A stretch of 64,000 bases of DNA from Arthrinium phaeospermum. Its lineage: Eukaryota > Ascomycota > Sordariomycetes > Amphisphaeriales > Apiosporaceae. Location of the stretch: positions 3,224,001 through 3,288,000 of the forward strand of contig QYRS01000005.1 in the NCBI GenBank assembly GCA_006503535.1, given 5' to 3'. The translations under genes were made by a program, and so were the position numbers. The notes beneath the pieces are model-generated. The model was not told the origin of the DNA and searched no databases. It saw nothing but the letters and a program-made list of their open reading frames with translations. How positions within the stretch are numbered: position 1 is the first letter of the stretch; each line of letters begins with the position of its first letter. This document shows, piece after piece, positions 32,333-43,853 of the stretch.

Positions 32333-35300
32333 ATGGAAGCCGACGAGAAAGCGCCATCCGAGGCGCGTTCTTCGCCCGCCCCGGCATCCCAGGAGTCGCG
32401 CCAAGTCATCCCTGGTAGCTCGGATGGACAAGGGCAAGAATTGCCGCCCAGCCAAAACGACCTCAAGCAAAGCGACGATGGCCGCCATGAAACTTCGACT
32501 GCGCAACCACCTGCCACCACCCCCGTGACTGCGCACCCGGCGCATGCATTCGCCAAAGAAAACATACCACTGCTGCGGCTCCCATCGCGACAACACCTCC
32601 AACCCGACAGCAGCTACGTCGAGCCTGTCAGCATGGACGAGGACCACCACCCGGATTCCATGGCTGAGGAGGAACAGGTCCGCGCGCAACTGCAAGATGT
32701 CGAATCGAGCTTTATCCCCCGATCTCTCCAATCCAGGTCACCGGCCCCGAGCCCGGCATCGACGACACCTTTGTATTCGACGCCGTCAAGAACAAATCCC
32801 CATCGCCTGCCCCCTCGGCCTCCACCTCTCGCAGGGAGCACCAAGCCCAGCAAGCCCAGCAAGACTACCGCGACCCCACGTCCACGTTATCAGCCGCACC
32901 AGCAGATGCAGATTCCACAACACCGATAAAGAAGGAAAACGACCGCGATGACTCGCGATCGTCGCCATCGCATGCAGACAACTCGGCTGCGGCCAATGAG
33001 AGACGCCTGCATGACGACTCCCAGCTACCCACAAGCACCACGCCCCCGTCGCCCCCCAACCAAGCCCAACCCGCAGCCCAACCCGCTATATCCATCACCG
33101 GCTCGACCAATCCAGCCAATGACTACTTCACCGCCGACGATGCTGACGCCGGCGATTCCACTTTGGCCCTCGAGACCATGTCCTCTCCCGCTGCCAATGC
33201 TGCCGCTCGCACGGCCTCGCGTGCGACTTCGAGCGCTGCTGAAGAAAGGCAACCCACCCCACAAGCCGATCAAGACTTTTCCTCTAGGCACAATTCGCAC
33301 TTAGATATCCCTCGCCCCGATGATTCGGCTGCGGGCGGCGCTGCTCTTCTCCGCCAGTCCAGCTCCGAGGCCGACCAGTCTAAGTCCACCGACAAATCCA
33401 TAGATTCGACAGGGAGCGCTTCCGCCCAAGGTTCTCTCCGATTCGGCACACGGCCCCGGTTTCTGCGCAGTAGGAATGCCAGCCAGCGGTCCTCCACCGA
33501 CTCCAACCTCGAACACGAGTCCAACGACGATAACGAGAGCGACGTGACGGTAGGGCTCGGCGTAGATTACGCCATCCAGTCAGGAGGGTCGATTCCGGCC
33601 TACGGCATGGGCATGCAGCGTAGCATGAGTAACATGCTTGCGCGTTCCATTAGTATGGGTAGCATGGCTTCAGGCATCGAGGACCTCGAACCCGTCAGAG
33701 GGCTCGAGCCTCTGGAACCTTTGGATGAAGTCGAACGGCCGCCCAGCGGAGAACCTCCAAGGTCTCCCTTTCCGGGTTCCGGCGATGATTCTCTCAGCAC
33801 CCCCAAGCCCAAGAAGAAGGGTGCGCTATTGGCCCCCACCGACACGGTCATTGCCCGGCATGTGCGCAACGTCGAAGTCCCCGAGTCGCTCGCCCACGAG
33901 TACAAGATACAATCAGGCCTCGAGACCCCCAAAATCGGCAAACCCTTGCGCAAGGTCTCCGACTTTGCTCCTGCCCCAGGAACCACCGCTAAGAATGGAA
34001 GGAACCTGACGCTCAAGGAGCAGTCGAGCACTATTGAGCGTCTGTCCAAGGAGAATTTCGACCTCAAGCTGAAAGTAATGTTCCTGTCCGACCGACTGGA
34101 CAAGCTTTCCGAGTCAGGCGTTAAGGAGATGATTTCGGAAAACGTCGAGCTCAAGACCTCCCTGGCCGTCATCCAGCGCGACAACAAAGTGCTGCGGAAA
34201 AAGAACAAGGACCTCGAGAAGAGGTGGCGCGACCGAGACGACGAAGCCGACCGGCCCAGCACCGCCAGAAGTGGCTACTCTTCCGATGGGCGCACCACCC
34301 CGGGCTTTGACCCGGACGCGCAGGAGCGGGAGGAAGAGCTCTACTACCTGCGGGAGCGCGTTGAAGAATACGTTACCGAGATTGAGCACCTGAAGGCCGA
34401 GAACATGGCCTCGCAAGCAGAGAAGAGGAAGCTTGCGGAGGTGGTCAAGACCATGGGCGACAATGCTGGCGCACGTGTTGGAGACAGCTTGGGCCGCCAA
34501 GAAGAGGCCGACGTATACAAGGATCTACTCGAACAGGAGACGGCAAGACGCGAGCAGACCGACGACGACAACAGGAAGCTGCGAGACGAGATCTTCCGCC
34601 TCAAGCAGGAAGTGAACGTCGCCATGGGCGGACCTGTACCTACTACTCCGGGTGGTATGCATCACACTACGAATATCTACAACATCACACGAAAGGGGCG
34701 GCCCCAATCTCCGTCACGGTCACAGTCCCGACCTGTATCTGGTCTATCTGGAGACATGGACCAGACCAGCTCCCAGGCCACCACACTTGTTGATGAACTA
34801 CGACGGGAGACTGACCAACTGCGCCACGAGAATGCCGAGTTACGTCGCGAAGTCGGCGCCCAGACCTCCATGTTGACATCCCGGAATCGAGAGAAAGAGA
34901 GACTCTACCAAGAGATCGAAGATCTCAAGCTGGCGTCGCGGCGTGTTGGTGGCCCTGCGCCTTCTACTATCGATACGCTGCTTGATCGTTCGGCATCTCG
35001 TGCCGGTGCTGCCCATGAAAGGTCACAGTCGCGGGGCAGCGCCCGGACGAGACTTACCATGGCTTTGGAGGATCCCGAGCGAGAAGACTTGGAGAACAGA
35101 CTGGCTGAGCACCGGGACAAGATCAGCGAGATCAAAATGCAAAACCAGGAACTTCAGCGCGAGCTGGATACGTGCATGCAGGATTTCGAGACAGCTGTGG
35201 AGGCCAAGCAACAGGCGGAAGAAGCCGCCTTGGGTCTGCAACAAGAGCTCGACAACGCTGTAAACGATTTGATGGCGATACAGACAGAGCGCGACCAGGC

Positions 35301-37284
35301 CCTCCAGGACCAATCCGACCTGGAAGGAGAATTCCAGGCCCTACAGAACGAGGCCCAGGAGGAGATCAATGCGCTCGAGGGCGAAGCAGATTTGAAGGAC
35401 CAGGAGATCCAGCGGCTACGCGAAGAGGTGCAGGATCGACAGGAGAATTTCGAGGCTCTACAAGAAGAGATGCGCAAGATGAGCGATGCGATCGTGCGTC
35501 TGGAAGACGAACAGGAAAAGAAGATCCGACGAATCGAACAGCTCGAGGCCGAACTTGCCGAAGCCAACCGCGAGGGAGAGGAACTGGAGACCAAGCTTCT
35601 GGAGACCAACGAGAAGGCCAACCGTCTCGGGGTCCAGCAGGAATCCAGCCAAGGCGAGATTGCTTTCCTACGCGAAGAGCAGGAGGCCGATAAGATCCGC
35701 ATCGGAGACCTGGAGGCCGCGCTTGCAGGTACTGACCAAGGTCTGCGGGATGAGCGCGAGCGTGTCAAGGATCTCAACCAGAGACTCAACAAGGAGCGCC
35801 AGCAGCACGAGATGATCTCTTCGCGCGAGAAGGAAGAGGTGCAACACTTTGTCAATGAGCTTAACAAGGAGTTGACGGCGTCCAAGGATGAGGTGCGCCG
35901 ACTACGCAAGAACCTGCACAGCCGAGAAGTCGAGGCGACCGAGTGGAAAGAGAGGCTCATCGAGCTCGAGAATAACCTTCGCGAGGCTCTGGGCGACCTC
36001 AACGGAACCCGGTCAAGCCTGCTCAAGTCCATCGGGACACTACAGCGCGAACTGGAGAACACGGTTCACGAGTTGAGCAGCGCCAAGGCCGCCATGCTGG
36101 AGAAGGATCGCATCATCAAGCAGCGCGATGCCCTTTTGGAGTCACATGGGCTGGAGAGCCGGAAGCTGGCGGAAATGCTCGACAAGGAGCGACAAGGTCA
36201 CCGTAACACCAAGAACGCCTTTGACACGTTCCAGCGCACACACCAGCATGTCTCCCGCACCGTCAACAACCAGGACGGTCGCATTCTGGAGCTTGAGACT
36301 GCCCGCGCCAACGACAAGAAGAAGATTGCACAGCTGGAGACGTCGTTCAGAGACCAACTCACGGAGCGCAACAACCTGCTCCTTATCCTGTGGACGAGGC
36401 TCTCGAGCCTCTGCGGTTCTGATTGGGCCCATAACAACAGCCTCATCAACGGCAGGGCTCTGCCTAGTCTCGAGGCCGTCTCTACCATGCTGCCTGGGTT
36501 CAGCAAAAACCTGCTCGCTGCAGTCAAGATGATTGAGAGTCTGACAGGCAGCTGGCAGGCCCGTATCAAGATGGTCCAGAATGACCTCTGGAAAGAGTAC
36601 CAGTCACTGGAACACAACCTGGACAATCGCATCAAGAAGCTGGATCGCCTGGAGACTATCGTGCGCAACGGCATAGTCAATGGGGACTTCAACTCTACGG
36701 CCAAGATCAGCCAACTCGAGGCGGCCTACCGCGCCGTGAAGATCGAGAACGCGACGCTGCAACGCGCCAACGATGCCAAGACGCGTGCTGTGAGCGGCTA
36801 CTTCGACCAGCCCACGAACGGCCGGCGAGGAAGCATGGACGAAGATGGCAGCCCCAGCCCCTACATACCTACCGGTCCCATCCGCAAGAGCAGTGGTATT
36901 CCCAGGAGCAAGACCACTCCCCAGCTCGAGACGGTCAGCTCCGCCAGCAGTAGCAAGTCGCGAAACAGCACCATGACTCGCAGCGCCTCGAACAACCTCG
37001 CAGCACCTGAGTTCGAACAGCAGCCACGGGCGGGATCCTCATTAGGAGGAGAGATGGCATCTACTCCGGGAGGTACTGCACGTGGCGGGGGCGGATCGCC
37101 GCAGCCCGGGCAGGACAACAAGTGGATGTTCCGGCTGCGAGAGCTGGAGCACAAGCTGAAGCAGGAGCGCGAGGCCCGTAACCTGGACCGGGCGGCGGCG
37201 CGGCAGCGGATCGCCGAGGGGGAGCGGCAGAAGGACGAGCTGGTGGCCGAGCTGATCAAGGTCCGGAGGAAGGGCGACCAGTAG
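32333..37284 (+). CDS. apsB: ApsB/Mto1-type microtubule-organising-centre scaffold, one 1-base frame break
   Basis: The product is about 1650 residues if one C is added to the C5 run at 32716-32720. This turns SSFIP into the expected in-frame PISPIQVTGPEPGIDDTFVFD. The N-terminal 550 residues are disordered (P/S/T-rich). Residues about 559-632 (LTLKEQSSTIERLSKENFDLKLKVMFLSDRL...NKDLEKRW) are the CM1/Centrosomin-N motif (PF07989) that binds and activates gamma-tubulin complexes. Long coiled coils follow to about 1300. The extreme C-terminus (WMFRLRELEHKLKQEREARNLDR...IKVRRK) matches the Mto2-binding region (PF12808). The protein would nucleate microtubules at spindle pole bodies, septa and other non-SPB sites; Aspergillus apsB mutants misplace nuclei. 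No intron is needed. The single break is in a homopolymer, so the real gene is probably intact. Confidence 0.85.
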
Positions 37285-38861
37285 GTGCTTCGTCCTGTCC
37301 GATTCGTGATGCACAAGTTGCTGTTCTTGTTTTGGCCGAGGGCAACGACAAGAGGTGGAGGCGGAGACCATGCGTCGACGACGGTGGAGGTCTAAGAGAG
37401 TAAGAGAGAGAGAGAACTGTATTTGTATAATGCTACTTTAAGCCTTGCCCTTGCCTCAGGAAAAGGGGTGGTTGCGAGAGGAAGGGTGTTTTAACCTAAT
37501 ACGTCTTTTATTGTATATTGGGGAGAGGGCGTTTTGGGAAGGGGGATCCAATCCAAGGGGGGTTTTCTGGAAGGGGCCAGCCAGCATTTGATTTCCTGCT
37601 CAAAGGGAGGGCAGGCAGGTTCTTTTTTTCACGGACTTCAAAAGGCACAATTTTGGCATTGCGCTGGCGAAATCAAAGGAAGAATGGTTAGTTATATCGT
37701 TTTAGTATAACTGTGGGCTTTTTTTCTGCTTTGCTTTTGAGATCTTTCCATTCCTTTTGTCACTTACTTAAACTGAGTATCGTTGTCTGTTCAAGATGGA
37801 AAGGGAGGGAAAGGTGAAGGGAAGTCTGTCAATCATCACTGGCAAATAAGAATTCAAGATTTTGACCTTACACTGACTGCTTGGGTCTTCGACTCGGAAC
37901 GGGTTTCTTGTGATATCACTCGCAGTGGGATGATCAGCCCAAGTCGCGCTGCTGCAGGTAAGTACTAATTGCAGGCATCATTGCCGTACAATAAGGAACC
38001 TGGCGTGATCTTTTCGGGGCATTGGCAGTGGCAGAGAGCTTTAGTCAGGGCAAAAAGGCACCACCCGTCAACCGTCACTTGCCCGTATTTCACTAACAGC
38101 TGGCCAGTCAGCAAGCAGCTCAGTGCAGTGTGGGATGGGTGGGGTGTATGGTCGGCGACCTAAATTTGTTTCTCAGTGGGGGGCCAAGGGACTCGGCCAC
38201 CTCACCAGTGCGCTAGTAAGTAGGTTAGCGACCACTGAATCTCGTCCACATCGATTACCTGAGAAGTATTCTGCAGGCCGGGCAGGAATAGGACCATTTA
38301 GAGAGGTGTAAGAGGTCAACCAACCCATCATCATCTCATCCCCAAAACAGAGAGAAGAGTATGAAGTAAGCAAGCCGTCACGTCTCATCGCGGCAGAAGA
38401 CTGCGAATCTCACATGGTGTTGTGCAGATCAGCACCAGCCCCAGCTCTTGGCGCGCTCAGCCCTACCAATTATGGGCGTCCTCTCGGCCTCTTGTAGATC
38501 CATTTCTATTTGGGGGCCATGCTTGTGGGTTTCAGTGAGATTGCACGTCAGCACTACTGCGGGAGCGCCATCGGTTTCTGTTCCAATCGCACACTACCGG
38601 TATTCTGTAGTACAAGCATTACACAAGGATCAACAATATGTCAAGAGTACGGGTAGTGGGTAGGGACAGGGACAGGGAAAAGACAGCGGCGGGAATCCTT
38701 CATTCTCTCCCATCCCCCAATACATCGCTTGACTTTTTCTTCCTGGCGGCCCCTCTTACTAGCTAATAACTTACTCTACTTCCTCAATCCCAGATGATTG
38801 ATAATTACTATTACTATTGCAACTCCTCGCTGCTGCTGTAGCTGTGTCCACCGGCGTCACC
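37285..38861. other. Intergenic, nothing recognised
   Basis: Holds the ApsB/Mto1 3' flank (a GA-rich stretch near 37395-37415) and the promoter of the lectin-like gene. No coding frame with family features was seen. Confidence 0.5.
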
Positions 38862-40625
38862 ATGAGCCACAGCTATAACCACCACGAAACAGCGAGGCCA
38901 ACGACGAACGCCAGTGCTCCGCCGTACCAGGAGCAGCCGGGCCTGGAAGTGGCCCCCGACCTCGACACCACCGGCCTGCACCACGATTACTACACCGAAG
39001 ACACGGCCAAGCAGACCGTCGAGCCCGGGGACCGAGGCGGCTACTATCCGGACGAACACCATGCCGCGCCCGGGCTGCAGGCGGGCGCGCCTCCTGTAGC
39101 AGCCGAGGCCAAATACGACAATAGGCAAGAAGGGCTGCACCCGGCGGCGGGCGGCGCCACCTACCCCCCGGCCGAAACCGACGCCACCGCCGCGCCGGGC
39201 AAGAAGCCGAACCGGAAGCGCCTGTGGATCATCTTGGGCGTCATCGCGGCCATCCTAGTAATCATCGGCGCCGTGCTGGGCGGGGTCCTCGGCACTCGGG
39301 CATCAAACAACTCCAACAGCGATACATCGTCCTCGTCGGGAGACGGAGACACGGCCGCCGGCAACCAGGGAAACGACACGGCGCCGCCCGCGACGCCACT
39401 GAAATCCGTGCGGCCGGGCTCGCGCCTCGCTGTGACGGGCTGGCGCGAGGGCGCTGGCTACCACATCCGGCTGTTCTACCAGGGGCCCGATCAGCGGCTG
39501 CGGTACTCCACCTTCGCCAGCACGGAGCCCGACGGGTGGGACGCGCGGCCGACGCTGCTGGACCAGCTCGAGTTCCCGGCGGCGGACAATACGTCGCTGG
39601 CGGCGGCGACGTCGGTGGAGTCGAAGGAAGTTGTAGGTTTTCTGGAACCCTGCATGTACGTACATACCTAGTGACTAACAGCCACGAAACAGATGGGGGA
39701 GGACAAGCTCTTCTACCTGGACAAGAACAACACGGTCCGCCTGCAGCTCTTCCGCAAGGACATCCGGGCCGCGGGCAACCGGGGCGCGCTCAACGACTAC
39801 CCGGCTCAGGTGGCGCCCGGCTCGCGGCTGGCGGCCTACTGGCCGTCGCTCCTGTCGGAGGAGCCCGGCGGCGCGGCGGGCAAGCTGCGGTGGACCCGGT
39901 ACTGGGGCCTGAACGCGGACAAGAACCACGACTTTTGGGAGCACGAGGACGCCAACATCACCGCGTCGCACGGCTCGGGGCTCGCGGTCGTGCCGGCCTC
40001 GTCCAAGTACGGCGGCGCGGGCGGGTTCATCTTTCGGCGCGGGGACGGGAAGGTGTTTAACAGTTTGGGGGACCACTACGATGGGGGGTTCAACGGGACG
40101 GCTTGGGATAAAGGTAAGTTGTCATCGGGTTTCTGTCTTTCTGCTTTGGTATTTGCGACGGCTTCCCCGTTCCTACGCGATATCACCCCACATCCCCAGC
40201 ATTACCCCAGTCAGTCACTAACACCTCCCCAAGGCGACCTCGCCAACAACCTCAACGGCCTCCAGATCCCCGAGGGCTCGCCCCTGGCCGCCTTCACGGT
40301 GGCGCGGTCGGGCGCCAACCCGCAAAACTTCGTCAACACGTACATCCTGTACGTGGGCGGCCTGGGCAACGTCAACATGCTGTGGCAGGACGACGATAAC
40401 TCCGGGTGGAAGGGGCCGAGCCAGTACCCGGGGGCCTTTGGCGGCGCCGACCCGGGGACCGATCTTACTTGTTTGACGCCCGCGGCCTGGGCGGGCACCG
40501 ACGTCGAGCTGACGGGGGCGTACGACATGAGTCGGTGCTACTTCCAGGCCGGCGGGGGGCGGGTGCGCGAGGTGCGGTTCGATGGGTCGAAGTGGAGGAA
40601 TTTGGGGTACCTGCCTATTGATTAA
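38862..40625 (+). CDS. Single-pass membrane protein with fucose-lectin-like propeller ectodomain (paralogue A)
   Basis: Exons 38862-39632, 39693-40113 and 40234-40625 give 527 residues. Residues 1-115 are hydrophilic, with the short motif PGLEV..D.TGLH.DYY..DTAKQ and a later PGLQAG. KKPNRKRLWIILGVIAAILVIIGAVLGGVLG (about 113-143) is a single membrane anchor with a basic flank on the N-terminal side, i.e. type II topology with the C-terminus outside. After a Ser/Asp linker, about 340 residues carry repeated blades: SRLAVTGWREGAGYHIRLFYQGPDQRLRYS, DKLFYLDKNNTVRLQLF, KLRWTRYWGL, GGFIFRRGDGKVFN, FVNTYILYVGGLGNVNMLWQDD and REVRFDGSKWRNLGYLPID. This fits the fungal fucose-specific lectin family (PF07938, six-bladed beta-propeller). 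Likely a surface glycan-binding protein. Paralogue at 50339-51976. Confidence 0.75.
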
Positions 40626-41567
40626 CGGATGGTGGAACAGATCGATGGCAAGAGTGAGGAGTGGTATCGAGGAAGGAAGGAAGAGACGACCTTACGAAAG
40701 CGGTGCTGCTTGATTGTTCTCGAGAAGCATGCACTGAGTTGGCAGCATCTGGTGTCAGTTTATAATACCCCCAACTAGAAGTACATAATATAGCTACGTA
40801 CATGAATGAAAATAGTATTCATGCATTCGACGCATCAGACGAAATGGAGTAGCTTGTCAGTCATTGGCAATAAGGTAAGTTCATGTGAAGATGCTCATGC
40901 CTTGATGCCCCCTGGAGTCGAAATCCAAGTTTAGGTGGGGTCGGTCGCAAGACATGTACGACATCGTTTGCGTCTTCGCCTCACCCTTGGACAAACCCTC
41001 CTCACAGTCGCATTGGGCGTTTTATACATGTTATGGGGGCTGTCGGAATTGTGTGGTGTCGCAAGGTCTTGCACTATGAGACTTGTCCTGGCCTGGTTAG
41101 CAAGATGACTGATCTGAAGCGGAATGGTGGATGTGGCAACAACTAGCAAACCACACTTCTAATGAAAGGTTAAGTGCAGAGCTTAATCATTAGTAAAATA
41201 TCACTTGCATTAGATCAGCGGAAAAGTTCGCTTTCAGGAAACCGAATGTATTATTCAAAAATTCCTATAGAACTAATCTTGCCAGGACTTCCATCCCGAA
41301 AATGAGAGACCCGGCGCCGTTTTCCCCCTTTCCTTTCCGTACCCATAGCATTACCATTATTAACGTGGGTAGATAGCGTGGCAGACCACTGTCTGAAGAG
41401 AACGTGGCCGCCAAAAAGTAAAAATAGTACAAAAGAAAGTTAACAATAATCTTCACAAATAGTCATATATCTCTTCATTCCTTCTCATGTCTTTCTGCTC
41501 GATGTATCATTATCCCAATGACACTCGAGATCCTTTCGTCAGGTTCAACCACCAAGACTTCCTCGGC
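40626..41567. other. Convergent intergenic region, nothing recognised
   Basis: Lies between the 3' ends of two convergent genes and would contain both terminator/poly(A) regions. No coding frame with support was seen. Confidence 0.5.
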
Positions 41568-43853
41568 TTAAGAAGTGGTGATGAACAGACCCATGGGGCA
41601 TGGGTTGTAGTCCTCGAAGAAGGTGAGGCTGGTGCCGCTGCCCGACATCTTGATGGCGACCTGCTCGCCCGCGGGGCAGGGGAACGAGCCGACCGTGTAG
41701 GCGTTGCCCGGCTTGACCGTCTGGGAGGCCAGCGCGGTACCAACACTAGGCAGCGACGCGAACGAGGTCGACTGGTCGACGCCCTTGCTCAGCTTGCCGA
41801 ACTCGAGCGCGCCGTCGCCCGAGAAGCTGAAGTCGGACGTCTCCAGGGTGCCCTTCTCGGGGAACAGGAACTGCACGGTGCAGGTCTTGCCCTGCAGGGA
41901 CTGGGGGATGTCGAAGTTGAAGACCGAGGACACGGTGGACGAGACCTGGCCGTTGAACGAGGTGCCGGCCGCCTTGGACGGCCTGCTGCTGTCGACGGGG
42001 ATGATCAGGTTCGGGGTGGTGAGCGAGGCGGCGTTGCGGGCGCCGCCGGGGCACGAGCCGGGGATGTTGACCTGGTCCTTGGGGGGACCGCCGGTGCCGC
42101 CGTTACCACCGCCGTTGCCGTTCTGACCGGGGGTGTTGCCACCGTTGCCGCCGTTGCCACCGTTACCACCGGCGGGTGGTGGCTGGGTGGGGTAGCCGCC
42201 AGCAGGGGACGAGGGAACGGGCTTCAGCGTGGTGGGCTGAGCAGGGGGAGACTGAGCGGGAGGACCAGTCTGGGCAGGGGGCGACTGAGCCGGGGGTGAG
42301 CCAGCAGGCTGGGTAGCAGGGGCGGTAGCCTCCGGGGTGCATTCGCTCTCAGTCGCGGCAGTCGCAGCAGTCGTGGCAGGGCCCTGAGGTCCAGTAGGGC
42401 CGGTAGGGTAGCCGCCATTGCCGCCACCTGGGGCACCAGGAGAAGTCTGACCACCGTTACCACCACCGGGCGCGCCGGGAGAGGTCTGACCGCCGTTGCC
42501 GTTGCCGCCGCCAGGAACCGTCACAGTCTGAGCCGGGGGGGCAGGAGGCGCCGAGCCTGGAACAGTTACAGTCTGGGCTGGGGGTGCAGGAGGAGCCGAA
42601 CCCGGGACAGTAACGGTCTGGGCAGGAGGCGCGGGAGGAGCGGAGCCGGGGACGGTCGAGTAGACTGTCTGGGCCGGGGGCGCAGGCGGGGCAGACGGGC
42701 ACTGGCCGGGGACGGTGACGGTCTTGGCCGGGGGCGCGGCGGGTGCGGATGGGCACTGGCCAGGAACGGTCACGGTCTGAGCGGGAGGCGCAGCAGGAGC
42801 CGAGCCTTGCACAGTCGAGTAGACGGTCTGCGCCGGGGGAGCGGGGGGTGCAGATGGGCACTGGCCGGTGACGGTCTGAGCCGGAGGAGCAGGACCGGGG
42901 ACGGTCACTGTCTTAGCCGGAGGTGCGGCAGGAGCCGAGGGGCACTGGCCGGGGACAGTCACGGTCTGGGCAGGAGGCGCAGGGGGTGCTGAGCCAGGGA
43001 CCGTGACAGTCTGGGCTGGAGGAGCAGAACCAGGAACCGTGACGGTCTTAGCCGGCGGTGCCGAGCCGGGAACAGTCACAGTCTGGGCAGGGGGCGCGGG
43101 AGGCGCTGAGCCTGGGACGGTGACGGTTTGAGCTGGGGGAGCCGAGCCAGGGACAGTCACAGTCTTGGCGGGAGGAGCCGAGCCAGGCACCGTGACGGTG
43201 CTGGCAGGGGGCGCAGGGGGCGCAGATCCGGGGACGGTCGAGTAGACGGTCGAAGCCGGGGGAGCAGGAGGCGCAGAGCCAGGCACCGTGACGGTGCTGG
43301 CGGGCGGGGCAGGAGGGGCGCTGCTGGGAGGCGGCTGGACCTGGTAGCCAGGGGGCGGCGAGCCGTTGCCGTTGCCGTGGCCGCAGTCGGCGGGCTTGCA
43401 GCCGCTGCCGTTGGCGTTGAGCTTGACCTCCTTGCAGTCCTGGCCCTGGCCGGGCTTGGAGTAGATGTTGACGGCGTCGTCCTTGTCGCCGGGGACCTTG
43501 CACTGGTAGAAGGTCGAGGTGCCCTGGTACGAGACGCTGCCGCCGCAGTCGACCTTGAAGCCGCCCTGGGGCTGCTGGCCCTCGTCGCACTGCAGCACGC
43601 CCGTGGGAGGGGTGAACCAGCAGCCGCGGCCGTTGCTGTCAGTGAGGCCGCCGTTGCCGTCCATCTTGAAGTTGGTCGGGGGCAGGTTCGCGCCCGCCTT
43701 GGTCTGGCCGCTGCCGTGCTGGCCGACGGGGTAGCTGACGGAGCCCGACGTGGTCATGGTCATGTCGCAGGTACCGCCGCCGCCGGCCCCGCGCATGGCG
43801 AGGGCGTTGGCGCCTCCCGCCAGCGCGGCGAGCTTCGCTAGGTTGCTCGGCAT
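41568..43853 (-). CDS. Secreted cell-wall protein: PIR-like N-domain, Pro-rich repeats, But2 C-domain
   Basis: Intronless, 761 residues. Residues 1-20 (MPSNLAKLAALAGGANALA) resemble a secretion signal, though weakly hydrophobic. Residues 28-170 (TCDMTMTTSGSVSYPVGQ ... GGLTDSNGRGCWFTPPTGVLQCDEG ... NIYSKPGQGQDCKEVKLN) match the conserved Cys-containing domain of fungal PIR-type wall mannoproteins. Residues about 175-455 are tandem Pro/Val/Thr repeats of the type TVTVPGSAPPAPPAQ. A Gly/Asn/Pro-rich linker follows. The final 150 residues (RNAASLTTPNLIIPVDSS ... CTVQFLFPEKGTL ... AIKMSGSGTSLTFFEDYNPCPMGLFI) are a But2-type domain (PF09792). The likely role is a structural or adhesive wall component; no GPI signal is evident. 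The antisense strand is open over long distances because of the repeats. Confidence 0.72.
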   Translation of the reverse strand: MPSNLAKLAALAGGANALAMRGAGGGGTCDMTMTTSGSVSYPVGQHGSGQTKAGANLPPTNFKMDGNGGLTDSNGRGCWFTPPTGVLQCDEGQQPQGGFKVDCGGSVSYQGTSTFYQCKVPGDKDDAVNIYSKPGQGQDCKEVKLNANGSGCKPADCGHGNGNGSPPPGYQVQPPPSSAPPAPPASTVTVPGSAPPAPPASTVYSTVPGSAPPAPPASTVTVPGSAPPAKTVTVPGSAPPAQTVTVPGSAPPAPPAQTVTVPGSAPPAKTVTVPGSAPPAQTVTVPGSAPPAPPAQTVTVPGQCPSAPAAPPAKTVTVPGPAPPAQTVTGQCPSAPPAPPAQTVYSTVQGSAPAAPPAQTVTVPGQCPSAPAAPPAKTVTVPGQCPSAPPAPPAQTVYSTVPGSAPPAPPAQTVTVPGSAPPAPPAQTVTVPGSAPPAPPAQTVTVPGGGNGNGGQTSPGAPGGGNGGQTSPGAPGGGNGGYPTGPTGPQGPATTAATAATESECTPEATAPATQPAGSPPAQSPPAQTGPPAQSPPAQPTTLKPVPSSPAGGYPTQPPPAGGNGGNGGNGGNTPGQNGNGGGNGGTGGPPKDQVNIPGSCPGGARNAASLTTPNLIIPVDSSRPSKAAGTSFNGQVSSTVSSVFNFDIPQSLQGKTCTVQFLFPEKGTLETSDFSFSGDGALEFGKLSKGVDQSTSFASLPSVGTALASQTVKPGNAYTVGSFPCPAGEQVAIKMSGSGTSLTFFEDYNPCPMGLFITTS
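42512..43322 (-). repeat. In-gene minisatellite coding Pro-rich repeats
   Basis: About 20 imperfect copies of a 39-60-bp unit encode TVTVPG-S/Q-A/C-P-x-APPA-K/Q variants. At least four units carry a cysteine (PGQCPSAP) and four the variant TVYSTV. Units differ at synonymous sites but keep frame. Confidence 0.85.

Noticed and set aside
35154..36062. 302-codon minus-strand open frame rich in Ser/Arg
   Set aside because: Antisense to the coiled coil of the ApsB/Mto1 gene; composition mirrors Glu/Leu-rich coding sequence.
41487..42299. 270-codon plus-strand open frame over the wall-protein gene
   Set aside because: Antisense to a Gly/Pro-rich repeat gene and without any recognisable domain.
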